From contig NZ_CP027732.1 of NCBI RefSeq assembly GCF_003852235.1, forward strand, positions 5,022,001 to 5,086,000: a stretch of 64,000 bases of DNA. Reading direction: 5' to 3'. Below, one piece after another: positions 42,740-51,308 of the stretch (position 1 is its first letter; every line of letters begins with the position of its first letter). The stretch is from Pseudomonas sp. R4-35-07. Its GTDB lineage: Bacteria > Pseudomonadota > Gammaproteobacteria > Pseudomonadales > Pseudomonadaceae. The translations under genes and the position numbers were made by a program. Below the pieces are notes generated by a model, which made no database searches, was not told the origin of the DNA, and saw nothing but the letters and a program-made list of their open reading frames with translations.

Positions 42740-43468
42740 TCAGACGAAGGAATCGTCATCGCCAAAAGCGGAGGAATCGTCGGAATAATCGCTGTCGGCG
42801 AAGCTGTCCGCGTTGTTGCTGCCCCAGCTGTCATTGCCTGCGAATTTCTGATCATCGTTGCCCCAACCACCCTGGTCACTGGCAGGCGCCGGTTGCTCGA
42901 TGATCTCTTCCACCACCTGCGGCTGCTGGTTGTGGTGGAACAGGCTGCTGATGCCTTCGGCGAGCAACACACCACCGGCCACGCCGGCGGCGGTTTTCAT
43001 CGCGCCACCGAGGAACCCGCTGCCCGCAGGCGCGGCGGCGGCCGGTGATTGCGGCTGTTGATAATTCTGTTGCGGTGCCGGCTGGTTGAAGCCTGGCCGC
43101 GCCGGTTCACGCCAACCGCCGCCCGCGTTGCTCGGCGCAGGCTGCGCATCCCGCGACCCGCCGCCAAAGATGCTCGAGAGAAACCCGCCACCACTCGCCG
43201 GGGCCGCTGGCGCGGACTTGGCGCGCTGCAGCTCTTCCTGCAATTGCTGGATCTGCTGGGCCTGCTGCTTGTTTTGCGCATCGAGGCTCTGCAGCGCGTG
43301 TTCCTGCACCAGCAGCGACTGGGTCATGTAGTAGCCGGCGGCCGGTTGACGAGTCATGTGTTCCTTGATCCGCGCTTCGGCCTGGGCGTCGCGGGGGGCT
43401 GAGTCCGTTTCGGCTTGCTGCAACCGTGAAAACAGTCCGTCGATCAGGGTTTGTTCTTCGCTGTTCAT
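42740..43468 (-). CDS. DUF2076-family protein
   Basis: The 242-residue protein opens with a helical region (MNSEEQTLIDGLFSRLQQAET) and a coiled-coil-like glutamine-rich stretch (LDAQNKQQAQQIQQLQEELQ). Low-complexity Gly/Pro/Gln/Ala segments follow. A conserved hydrophobic patch, GSGFLGGAMKTAAGVAGGVLLAEGISSLF, comes next. The acidic tail is rich in D, S and N. The family is described as periplasmic ligand-binding sensor-like by name only; no function is established. The ATG at 43468 is used because the 18 upstream residues are not conserved. A terminator follows. Confidence 0.85.
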   Translation of the reverse strand: MNSEEQTLIDGLFSRLQQAETDSAPRDAQAEARIKEHMTRQPAAGYYMTQSLLVQEHALQSLDAQNKQQAQQIQQLQEELQRAKSAPAAPASGGGFLSSIFGGGSRDAQPAPSNAGGGWREPARPGFNQPAPQQNYQQPQSPAAAAPAGSGFLGGAMKTAAGVAGGVLLAEGISSLFHHNQQPQVVEEIIEQPAPASDQGGWGNDDQKFAGNDSWGSNNADSFADSDYSDDSSAFGDDDSFV

Positions 43469-43639
43469 GGCGACCTCGTTAGATTGCCGGTAAAAATCAG
43501 GGTCCCGCCTGGCGTCAGGCAAGGTACGCCCTAGTTATGGGGCTGTTACCAATTGTTTCAATGGTCTTTACGCAAGGTTTACGTTTGCTTGCCCAGGCCC
43601 GCTATCGGTTAAAGTGTACCTCTGCTTTTTCGGCCTGTG

Positions 43640-44308
43640 ATGACTCTGATGAATCCGCTAGACGTACTGCGCGACTCCTTCCGCTTCACCCAACGCAACC
43701 TGGGCGCCATCGTCCAGCTGTGCCTGCCGCTGGTAATCCTCGAAGCCCTGCTGCAACAAGTACTCGACCACACGCTGGGCCCGGATGCCTTCAGCGGTTA
43801 CAGCGTGGTGGTGGGACTGCTGGTGTACCCGCTGTACACCGGCGCGCTGATCCTGTTTCTCGACGCGCGCACCCGTGGCGAGTCGCCACGCACCAAGGAC
43901 GTGTGGGCCATGGCATTGGCGATGTGGCCGCGCTTCGCCCTGCTGACCGCCATGAGCACGCTGCTGATTCTGCTCGGGCTGTCGCTGTATTTCCTGCCGG
44001 GCCTGTGGCTGATGGTGGTGCTGGCGTTTGCCGAGTACCTGCTGGTTTTGCGCGGCATGTCGGCGCTTGAAGCGATGAAGGAAAGCCTGCGCCTGACCCG
44101 TGGGCACTTCTGGCGAATCCTGGTGTGCCTCTTGTGCGTGATGACCCCGCTGTGGCTGCTCAAGGGCGCGAGCGTGGCGGCCTATCCCGAACCCGCGCCA
44201 TTGCTGGGGCTGTTGATGGACAGCGCCCACAGTTTCCTGCAGCTGTTCACCAGTGTGGTGCTGTTCCGTTTATTCATGTTGATCGGTGGCGACGCCGACG
44301 TGCGGTGA
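43640..44308 (+). CDS. YciC-family inner-membrane protein
   Basis: The 222-residue protein has about six hydrophobic segments and the UPF0259/YciC layout: MNPLDVLRDSFRFTQRNLGAIVQLCLPLVIL at the start and MSALEAMKESLRLTRGHFWRI in the middle. The role is unknown. The start may be ATG 43640 or ATG 43649 (MNPLDV); neither has a clear SD. It is divergent from DUF2076 and precedes the EEP hydrolase gene by 41 bases, so the two may be co-transcribed. Confidence 0.82.
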   Translation: MTLMNPLDVLRDSFRFTQRNLGAIVQLCLPLVILEALLQQVLDHTLGPDAFSGYSVVVGLLVYPLYTGALILFLDARTRGESPRTKDVWAMALAMWPRFALLTAMSTLLILLGLSLYFLPGLWLMVVLAFAEYLLVLRGMSALEAMKESLRLTRGHFWRILVCLLCVMTPLWLLKGASVAAYPEPAPLLGLLMDSAHSFLQLFTSVVLFRLFMLIGGDADVR

Positions 44309-44349
44309 TATGCTCCGTGCCCATCCTGAAACGCACATAAGCCGAGCCG

Positions 44350-45438
44350 ATGACCCGTTTATTGCGCATCACCCTGTTGAGCCTGCTGTTGATTGCGGGC
44401 TTGCTGACGGCCCTGGTCTACAGCCTGACCTGGCGCCCCGTCGCCAAGGAAACCCTGCCCGTCAGCTGCGTCGCGCCGCGTGCGCCGACCCTGCTGCCGG
44501 GGCAGGCACTCAAAGTGATGACCTGGAATGTGCAATACCTGGCCGGCAAGAACTACGTGTTCTGGTACGACACCGCCGACGGCAGCGGCCCGGACGAGCG
44601 CCCCACGGTTGAAGACATGGCCTTCAGCCTTGACGAAGTGGCGCGGGTGATCCGCGACGAACAGCCCGACATCCTGCTGTTGCAGGAACTCGACGAAGGC
44701 GCAAAGCCCTCCCATTATCAGGACCAGCTGGCCCTGTTGCAGGAGCGCCTGGTCGACCTTTACCCCTGCAGCGCCCAGGCCTTCGACTGGAAAGCTGACT
44801 TTGTGCCCAACTTGCGTATCTTCGGCAGCGTCGGCCGCAAATTGGCGACCCTGAGCCGCTACCAGATCGAACACGCCGAGCGCCTGCAATTGCCGACCCC
44901 GCAGGCCAATTTCATCAGCCGCCAATTCCAGCCCAAGCCTGCCCTGTTGTTGACTTACCTGCCGCTGAGCGACGGCGGCCAACTGGCGGTGCTCAATACG
45001 CGCCTGGACGGCGGCATGCCTGGACGCAGCGCCGTGCGGGAGCAAGTGCAGGCCACCGTGAAGTTGTTGGATAAACTGGAAGGTCGTGGCACGCCCTGGG
45101 TGATTGGCGGGGATTTCAATGCGCTGCCGCTGGGCCAGTTCCTGCGCCTGGATGCGCAAAAACGCGGCCGATATTCGCCGGACAGTGAGCTGCATCTGCT
45201 GTGGGACAAATACCCGATGATCCCGAGCAACAGTGAATCCAGCGGGATCGACCGAGAGAAATGGCTGACGCACTTCCCCAACGATCCAAGCCTCGAAGGG
45301 CCGGACCGTACGCTGGATTACCTGTTCTACAGCGCGCGGATCAAGCGGGTGGCGGCCAAGGTAAGGCAGGGAGACACGTTGCGTATTTCCAACCATTTGC
45401 CGGTGATTGGCCGGTTCCTGCTGCCTGCCGCGCAATAA
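44350..45438 (+). CDS. Endonuclease/exonuclease/phosphatase-family protein with N-terminal anchor
   Basis: The 362-residue protein has a hydrophobic N-terminus (LLRITLLSLLLIAGLLTALVYSL), probably a signal anchor. The EEP domain follows with metal and catalytic motifs: MTWNVQYL near residue 57, LLLQELDEG near 115, GGDFNALPLG near 257, and DRTLDYLFYS near 323. It is therefore exposed to the periplasm. Substrates in this superfamily include nucleic acids, phospholipids and phosphoinositides, so none is assigned. It lies downstream of the YciC gene and convergent with the hyi-like gene. Confidence 0.86.
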   Translation: MTRLLRITLLSLLLIAGLLTALVYSLTWRPVAKETLPVSCVAPRAPTLLPGQALKVMTWNVQYLAGKNYVFWYDTADGSGPDERPTVEDMAFSLDEVARVIRDEQPDILLLQELDEGAKPSHYQDQLALLQERLVDLYPCSAQAFDWKADFVPNLRIFGSVGRKLATLSRYQIEHAERLQLPTPQANFISRQFQPKPALLLTYLPLSDGGQLAVLNTRLDGGMPGRSAVREQVQATVKLLDKLEGRGTPWVIGGDFNALPLGQFLRLDAQKRGRYSPDSELHLLWDKYPMIPSNSESSGIDREKWLTHFPNDPSLEGPDRTLDYLFYSARIKRVAAKVRQGDTLRISNHLPVIGRFLLPAAQ

Positions 45439-45456
45439 CCCCCAGCTTTTCAACAC

Positions 45457-46209
45457 CTAGACATGCAGCGGCTTAAGCCACTCAAGGCTGGCAACAGTGG
45501 TGCCGGATGGGCGGTATTCACAGCCGATCCACCCTGGGTAGCCACGCTGCTCCAGCGCCGCGAACAAGGCGGCAAAGTCCATGTTCCCGGTGCCCGGCTC
45601 ATGACGCCCCGGGTTGTCGGCGATTTGTACATGGACGGTCCTGTCGTAAAACTGCGCCAGCACCCCGGCTGCGTCGCCGGTCAACAGCTGAGCATGGTAA
45701 AGATCCAGAATCAGTCCGACACTCGTAAAGGTTTCCAGCACCTGTTGGGCCTTGCTGAAGTCGGACATGTAATAGCCTGGCATCGCCTGCGGGCTGATCA
45801 CTTCAATCAGCGTTCGCAAACCCTGATCTTCGAGGTACTTGACCGCGTATTCCAAGTTCCTTGCATAGGCAGGCGCGCTCTCATCCTGGGCCGTGGTCAC
45901 GCCAGACATGATGTGCACATCCGGGCAGTTCAGCGCCTTCGCATAGCGGGCCGCCTCGCGCAGCCCATCGCGAAATTCCTGCTCCTTGCCCTGCAAGGCA
46001 GCGATGCCTTTGGTAACACCAGCCGGTGCTGCGAACTGAATCAACGGCAGGTTGTATTGGGCCAGGTGGTCGGCGAGCAGGCTCGCGTCGAATTCATAGG
46101 GCGATGGGAACTCCACCGCCCTGAAGCCGGCAGCGGCAGCGGCTTCGATGCGTTGCAGAAAAGGCAATTCGTTAAATTGAAAACCGAGGTGAGCATTGAA
46201 TTTGAGCAT
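45457..46209 (-). CDS. Hydroxypyruvate isomerase / 2-oxo-tetronate isomerase family protein
   Basis: The 250-residue TIM-barrel protein begins MLKFNAHLGFQFNELPFLQRIEAAAAAGFRAVEFPSPYEF. It has metal-ligand regions LIEVISPQAMPGYYMSD, LILDLYHAQLLTGD and WIGCEYRPSG. This fits the Hyi/OtnI family. OtnI genes normally sit with kinase and aldolase genes for tetronate catabolism; none is here, so the pathway is unclear. It is divergent from a GntR regulator, which is its likely controller. The last gene of its unit is itself. Confidence 0.87.
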   Translation of the reverse strand: MLKFNAHLGFQFNELPFLQRIEAAAAAGFRAVEFPSPYEFDASLLADHLAQYNLPLIQFAAPAGVTKGIAALQGKEQEFRDGLREAARYAKALNCPDVHIMSGVTTAQDESAPAYARNLEYAVKYLEDQGLRTLIEVISPQAMPGYYMSDFSKAQQVLETFTSVGLILDLYHAQLLTGDAAGVLAQFYDRTVHVQIADNPGRHEPGTGNMDFAALFAALEQRGYPGWIGCEYRPSGTTVASLEWLKPLHV

Positions 46210-46298
46210 GGGTAAATATCCATCCTGGGAATAAACAAATCATCAGCCTGGAGCCTCCTTCGCGGCTCCAGCGCCAAGCTATCGAAAGTGGTCAGTGC

Positions 46299-46326
46299 AA
46301 ATACTCATGCTCTTCGTATGGTATTT
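46299..46326. promoter_or_regulatory. Imperfect inverted repeat between hyi-like and GntR genes
   Basis: AAATAC-T-CAT ... ATG-GTATTT forms a dyad with one bulged base around a nine-base centre. It lies midway in the 189-base divergent gap and is a candidate operator for the GntR regulator. Confidence 0.4.
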
Positions 46327-46398
46327 TCCCACTCCAGTGCGGTGGGGGCATCTGCCCCGACGGGAACGGACTGAAGCTAACCATTCGGAATAAAACCT

Positions 46399-47301
46399 GT
46401 GATCAAGAAAGACCTCGCCCTGCAGTTGGCCCCACGCGTCATCGACATGGTTCGCGCCCGTTCGATGAAAGCCGGTGAGCCCTTGCGCGAGCAGACATTT
46501 GCGCAAGCGCTCGGGGTATCGCGCTCGCCTATCCGGCGGGTGTTTGCCTTGCTCGCCGAATGGGACCTTGCCATTCAGGAGCCTAATCGTGGCTACTTCC
46601 TCAAACAAGGTGCCGGGCAGATTCAGGAAGCCGCAGTCCCTTGCGCCAGCGATCCTTTCGAGGACTTTTACCTGCGTGTGGTCGACGACATCCTGAGCGG
46701 GGAAATACCTGCGCACTTTTTCGAAGCGCAGTTGTTGCGGCGTTACGAGGTGCCCCGGGGGCAGTTGCTCAAGGTGCTGAACAGGCTGGCCAGCGAAGCC
46801 ATGGTGGAGCGTAAGCCGGGCCAAGGGTGGGGCCTCAAGGACTTCGTGCATAACACGCAGGCGCACATTCAAAGCTACCGTTTCCGAATGGCCATCGAAC
46901 CGGCGGCGCTGCTTGAGCCCGGTTACCAGATCAATCACGCCGCGTTTGCCCAGGCCAGGCAACAGCAACAAGCCCTGATCGACGGTGAGATCCAGACGTT
47001 GTCTCGCGCGCAATTGTTCCAGGTGGGCGCCCAGTTTCACGAAATGATCGTGCAATGTTCCGGCAATGTGTTTTTCATCGACGCCATACGCCACCAGAAT
47101 CAGCTCAGGCGCTTTATGGGCTACAAGGCCAACATCGATCGCACACGTCTGAAGGCGCAATGCCAGGAACACATCCATTTGCTCGACCTCATCGAGTCTG
47201 ATCGGCGTGAAGAAGCCGCACAGTTTCTCTGGCGCCACCTGGATCAAGTCGGCCGACTCAAGACTGATCAGCGCGTCATGCCAGAAGATAGCCAAATCTA
47301 G
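46399..47301 (+). CDS. GntR-family regulator with two N-terminal winged helices and FCD-like domain
   Basis: The protein has 300 residues. A GntR winged helix covers about 8-70 (PRVIDMVRARSMKAGEPLREQTFAQALGVSRSPIRRVFALL). A second winged-helix-like segment follows at about 85-155 (DPFEDFYLRVVDDILSGEI...ARRYEVPRGQLLKVLNRLASEAMVERKPGQGWGL in outline). An all-helical FCD-like ligand domain ends the protein. The tandem HTH is unusual, since most FadR-type proteins have one. It is divergent from the hyi-like gene, and a broken dioxygenase gene lies just downstream. The ligand is unknown. Confidence 0.85.
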   Translation: MIKKDLALQLAPRVIDMVRARSMKAGEPLREQTFAQALGVSRSPIRRVFALLAEWDLAIQEPNRGYFLKQGAGQIQEAAVPCASDPFEDFYLRVVDDILSGEIPAHFFEAQLLRRYEVPRGQLLKVLNRLASEAMVERKPGQGWGLKDFVHNTQAHIQSYRFRMAIEPAALLEPGYQINHAAFAQARQQQQALIDGEIQTLSRAQLFQVGAQFHEMIVQCSGNVFFIDAIRHQNQLRRFMGYKANIDRTRLKAQCQEHIHLLDLIESDRREEAAQFLWRHLDQVGRLKTDQRVMPEDSQI

Positions 47302-47468
47302 AGCACTTCACTGACTGCCCATCAGTGCCGTTGCTTCGCCATCACCCCGTCCAATAACGGGCCAAGCAGCCTAACACAATTGCTTCCTCTCAAAACAAAA
47401 TACAAAAAAATCACCAAACAGTTAATTTTTTCACCTTATATTGTATTTCATTACAACAATAGGCAATC

Positions 47469-48037
47469 ATGCGCGCCGCTCGGACACGGATCCGTATCGA
47501 ATCGCACAGGGATGGTACGTTTCTGAAAGAGCATGGATATTACGTCATCAAGCCTCAAGACCACTCTCTGGAAGCCTTTAGGGAGACCGCCGGCAAGTTC
47601 GGGCTGATTCAGTTTCATACCAAGTCCGATAAACATGGTGTGGTGGGCGGTGGAGAGCCAATCAACAAGGACTGGCAACGTTTCAAGGATGATTATCACG
47701 GCGAACTGTCGAGCGATTTTTTCCCGCATACCGATGGGACATTCTGGTAATGGATAACCTGCGGGTCCTGCATGCCCGGCATAAATTCATCGATGGCAAC
47801 CAGCAGAGAAAAACAAGAAGGCTGTGGATCGCTGATGACGCAAGCACCACATTCAAAAATATCCTGGATCAGTCCCCAGTGCGCAGGGCCATGCAGCCCT
47901 TTGAGAACTACAATATTGCCCAGTCTGAAACCGCCGAACATTCTTTTATCGAGTACACCTGCGGCATCCACGCCCTATCGAGCAAGTCGCTGCTAAACGC
48001 GCGCAAGGAATTTGATAGCGCGTCTGAAGAGCTTTAA
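47469..48037 (+). pseudogene. TauD/TfdA-type dioxygenase pseudogene with internal deletion
   Basis: The first frame (47469-47750) gives the N-terminal part of a 2-oxoglutarate-dependent dioxygenase. It ends at the iron-binding HxD motif SDFFPHTDGTF and then a stop. The second frame (47750-48037) resumes with DNLRVLHARHKFIDGNQQRK, the conserved C-terminal part of the family. In intact proteins these motifs are separated by about 100 or more residues, so a block has been lost and the frame shifted. The tail looks decayed. The stretch is less GC-rich than its neighbours, and an AT-rich promoter-like region precedes it. The former substrate is unknown. Confidence 0.7.
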
Positions 48038-48084
48038 GTCCTTCAAGACACCCCATGCTGTGATTCCACGCTTTCAGGTAAACA

Positions 48085-48108
48085 CCCCAGTCATCAAAAA
48101 GACTGGGG
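48085..48108. terminator. Possible terminator hairpin between the pseudogene and hrpB
   Basis: CCCCAGTC-ATCAAAAA-GACTGGGG is a perfect eight-base stem between convergent genes. It lacks a clear T-run on either strand, so its terminator role is only possible. Confidence 0.4.
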
Positions 48109-48120
48109 AGTTACTTACAC

Positions 48121-50631
48121 TCAAGGCTTTCTAGGTTTGATCCGCGCCGTCGCTTCGGCCACCAGCGGATCATCCGGCCAATAATGTTTGGGGTATCGCC
48201 CTTTCAAATCCTTCTTTACCTCGGCATAAGTACTGCGCCAGAAGTTCGCCAGGTCCTGCGTCACTTGCACCGGCCGCCGCGCGGGCGACAACAGGTGCAA
48301 CTTCACCACCTGGCGCCCGCCGGCAATCCGTGGCGTATCCGCCAGCCCGAACAGCTCCTGCAGGCGCACCGCCAGGATCGGCGGGTGTTCGCTGTAGTCC
48401 AGGCGTACTGATGAGCCAGACGGCACTTTCACATGCTGCGGCGCCAGTTCGTCGAGGCGCTGGGGCAGTGGCCAGGGCAGCAGGTTGTGCAGGTAGCTGG
48501 AAATATCCAGGTTGGCGAAATGGCTCAAGCGCGAGACTTTTCCCAGGTAGGGCATCAGCCAGTGTTCCAGGCCCGCGAGCAAAGCGCTGTCGCTGACGTC
48601 GGGCCATTCGCTGGTTTTGCCGGCATCGAGCTGGCGCAGCAGCAGGACGCGTGCCTGCCATTGGCGCAGCTCCGGTGTCCAGGGCAACAGCTCCAGGCCC
48701 TTGCGCCGGACCAGATCAACCAGGGCCTGGCTGCGTGTGGCCTCGTCGAGGCCGGTGAGCGCTTCACGACTGAGGACCAGCTCACCGACCTTGCGCTGGC
48801 GTTCGGCGCGCAACACGCCTTCGCGCTCGTCCCAGTCGAGCTGGTCGACGTTGCGCACTTGCTCGGCCAGCACCGTGTCGAACAGCGCCGGGTCGAAGGC
48901 CGCCGCCAGGTAGATGCGCTCTTCACGCTGGCCCTGGCGACTGCCCAGGTCGTCGATCACCAGCCAGGCGTGTTTCATCAAACTGTCAGCTTCGGCAAAC
49001 AGTGCGGCGCGCCCATTGGCCAAACGGTATTCGGCGCCACCGGGGCGACGCTGTTGGGCGACGCGGTCCGGGTAAGCCAACGCCAGCAAGGCGCCAAGCC
49101 AACGCGGATGATCGGGATCGGCCACCGGTTGGGTGGCCTTGCCTCTTAAATAGCCGCGATATTGGCGGGCCAACTGCTTGGCCCGTTGCACACCACCCTG
49201 GGTACCACGGGCGCGCTCTTCGCCGGACAACAGCGCCAGGCGGCTGTGCAAGTCGGCACCGGCGCCGCGCAGGATATCGCGCTCACCCAACAACGCCGCG
49301 ACATCGCAAGCCATCGCGGCGAGGCCCAGGTCCTGTCCGCGCAGCAGCAAGTGGGCAATACGCGGGTGGGCCGGCAATTCGGCCATCTTCTGGCCATGGG
49401 CGGTGAGTGTGTCGTCATTCAAGGCGCCGAGGCGCACGAGTAAATCCTGGGCCTGGGCGTAGGCGGCGGTCGGTGGCCGATCCAGCCACACCAACTGCGC
49501 GGGCGTGACGCCCCAGCGCGCCAGTTGCAAGGCCAGGCCGGCGAGGTCGGCGGCGAGAATTTCCGCGCTGCCATAGGCGGCCAGCCCTTCATGCTGGTCC
49601 TCGGACCACAGGCGATAACACACCCCCGGTTCCAACCGCCCTGCCCGGCCGGCACGCTGGGTGGCGCTGGCGCGGGAGATGCGCTGGGTGTCGAGGCGCG
49701 TCATGCCGCTGCCGGGGTCGAAGCGCGGCACCCGCGCCAGCCCGGCGTCGATGACCACGCGCACGCCGTTGATGGTCAGGCTGGTCTCGGCGATGTTGGT
49801 GGCCAGTACCACTTTGCGTTGACCGGCGGGCGCGGGGTCGATGGCGGCGCGTTGGGCATTGAGGTCGAGCTCGCCGTGCAGCGGGCACAGCAAAACGCTG
49901 GGGTGATCCCCCAAGGCGTCGGCCAGTTGTTGATGCACCCGGCGAATCTCCGCCTGCCCCGGCAGAAACACCAGCACGCTGCCGGTCTCGTCATGCAGGG
50001 CTTCGAGGATTGTCTGCACCACCCGCGGCTCGATAAATTCCCCCGCCTGATACGGCCGCCCCCAGCGCATCTGCACCGGGAACATGCGCCCTTCGCTGCG
50101 CAGGATCGGCGCATTATCCAGCAGCTCGGCCAGGCGCTCGCCTTCAAGGGTGGCGGACATCAGCAGGATTTTCAGCGGTTGGTCGTCGCGAAACAGCTCG
50201 CGGCCGTTGAGGCTCAGTGCCAGCGCCAGGTCGGCGTCGAGGCTGCGCTCGTGGAATTCGTCAAAGATCAGCAGGCCCACGCCGTCCAGCGCCGGGTCGT
50301 CCTGCAGGCGCCGGGTGAGGATGCCTTCGGTGACCACTTCTATGCGGGTAGTGGGGCCGACCTTGCTGTCGAGGCGAATGCGATAGCCGACCGTTTCACC
50401 GACCTTCTCGCCCAACTCGCTGGCCAGGCGCTCGGCAGCGGCCCGCGCGGCGAGGCGCCGGGGTTCGAGCATCAGGATGGTTTGCCCGGCAAGCCACGGC
50501 TCGTTCAACAAGGCCAGGGGCACGCGGGTGGTTTTACCGGCGCCGGGGGGCGCTTCCAGCACGGCTTCATGGCGAATCGCCAAGGCGTCACGCAGGGCGG
50601 GTAAAACGTCATCAATCGGCAACGAATTCAT
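48121..50631 (-). CDS. hrpB: ATP-dependent RNA helicase HrpB
   Basis: The 836-residue DEAH-box helicase begins MNSLPIDDVLPALRDALA. Motif I is EAPPGAGKTTRVPLALL (about residues 28-44). The DEAH-type box is DEFHERSLDADLALAL, and motif III is MSATLEG. The motif VI region reads QRAGRAGRLEPGVCYRLW. The C-terminal half is the HrpB-specific domain with WPDVSDSALLAGLEHWLMPYL. The start ATG at 50631 has GGAGCC upstream; a longer in-frame reading to 50850 crosses the REP element and is discarded. The cellular RNA target is not known. Confidence 0.94.
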   Translation of the reverse strand: MNSLPIDDVLPALRDALAIRHEAVLEAPPGAGKTTRVPLALLNEPWLAGQTILMLEPRRLAARAAAERLASELGEKVGETVGYRIRLDSKVGPTTRIEVVTEGILTRRLQDDPALDGVGLLIFDEFHERSLDADLALALSLNGRELFRDDQPLKILLMSATLEGERLAELLDNAPILRSEGRMFPVQMRWGRPYQAGEFIEPRVVQTILEALHDETGSVLVFLPGQAEIRRVHQQLADALGDHPSVLLCPLHGELDLNAQRAAIDPAPAGQRKVVLATNIAETSLTINGVRVVIDAGLARVPRFDPGSGMTRLDTQRISRASATQRAGRAGRLEPGVCYRLWSEDQHEGLAAYGSAEILAADLAGLALQLARWGVTPAQLVWLDRPPTAAYAQAQDLLVRLGALNDDTLTAHGQKMAELPAHPRIAHLLLRGQDLGLAAMACDVAALLGERDILRGAGADLHSRLALLSGEERARGTQGGVQRAKQLARQYRGYLRGKATQPVADPDHPRWLGALLALAYPDRVAQQRRPGGAEYRLANGRAALFAEADSLMKHAWLVIDDLGSRQGQREERIYLAAAFDPALFDTVLAEQVRNVDQLDWDEREGVLRAERQRKVGELVLSREALTGLDEATRSQALVDLVRRKGLELLPWTPELRQWQARVLLLRQLDAGKTSEWPDVSDSALLAGLEHWLMPYLGKVSRLSHFANLDISSYLHNLLPWPLPQRLDELAPQHVKVPSGSSVRLDYSEHPPILAVRLQELFGLADTPRIAGGRQVVKLHLLSPARRPVQVTQDLANFWRSTYAEVKKDLKGRYPKHYWPDDPLVAEATARIKPRKP

Positions 50632-50715
50632 ACTGGCTCCAAAGCAGAGCGGCGAGTATAACGGCGAACTGCCGGATGCTTGCGCGGGTCTGAATAACAT
50701 CGTTCCCATACTGAG

Positions 50716-50829
50716 ATCGTTCCCACGCTCTGCGTGGGAATACCGCCCGGAACGCTCCGCGTTCCAATACCTGCGCAAGTTGACGCAAAGCGTCACGGCA
50801 TGCATTCCCACGCAGAGCGTGGGAACGAT
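50716..50829. repeat. REP-like inverted repeat of a third family (CGTTCCCACGC)
   Basis: The arms ATCGTTCCCACGCTCTGCG and its reverse complement enclose a further palindrome GGAACGC-TCC-GCGTTCC. It sits between the divergent hrpB and YceK-like genes. A partial copy ATCGTTCCCAT lies at 50699-50709. Confidence 0.85.
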
Positions 50830-50878
50830 CAGGCAGTGCGATATAGTCATTTATCAATTGTGTTCAGGAGACTTTTTC

Positions 50879-51298
50879 ATGCGTATCGCTTCCCGTGTCA
50901 TTGGCGGCGTCTTGGCCGTCACCCTGCTGAGCCAACTCACCGCCTGCGGTTCGATTTTCTACCCGGATCGCCGTGGCCAGATCGACGGCAAGATCGACCC
51001 GGCGATTGCCGTGCTCGATGCGGTCGGCTTGCTGTTTTATGTGATCCCCGGCCTGATCGCGTTCGGCGTCGACTTCGCCACGGGGGCGATCTACTTCGAA
51101 CCGGGCAAGACCGCCCAGGTCGCGCCGGAAAAACTGCAAGAAGCCATCGGCGCCGACGGCACGATCGACAACGCCAAGCTGCAAGGCATCATCCAGAAGG
51201 AAACCGGGCGCACCCTGCCGCTGGATGACCCACGCCTGATCCAATTCAAGGGCAGCGTGCAACAACTGGCGTCCCTGGGCCTGCAGCCTGCGGCATAA
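50879..51298 (+). CDS. YceK/YidQ-family lipoprotein
   Basis: The 139-residue protein has a lipoprotein signal (MRIASRVIGGVLAVTLLSQLTACGS) with lipobox LTAC and acylated Cys23. DPAIAVLDAVGLLFYVIPGLIAFGVDFATGAIYFEP follows, which is the DUF1375/YceK family core. A C-terminal part with KLQGIIQKETGRTLPLDDPRL completes it. The function is not known. The ATG at 50879 has CAGGAG upstream. fieF starts 10 bases after its stop, so the two are probably co-transcribed. Confidence 0.83.
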   Translation: MRIASRVIGGVLAVTLLSQLTACGSIFYPDRRGQIDGKIDPAIAVLDAVGLLFYVIPGLIAFGVDFATGAIYFEPGKTAQVAPEKLQEAIGADGTIDNAKLQGIIQKETGRTLPLDDPRLIQFKGSVQQLASLGLQPAA

Positions 51299-51308
51299 GG
51301 ACAGCGCC

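Noticed and set aside
46279-47295. Minus-strand open frame opposite the GntR regulator
   Set aside because: The plus-strand frame has clear HTH and ligand domains; the antisense frame has none.
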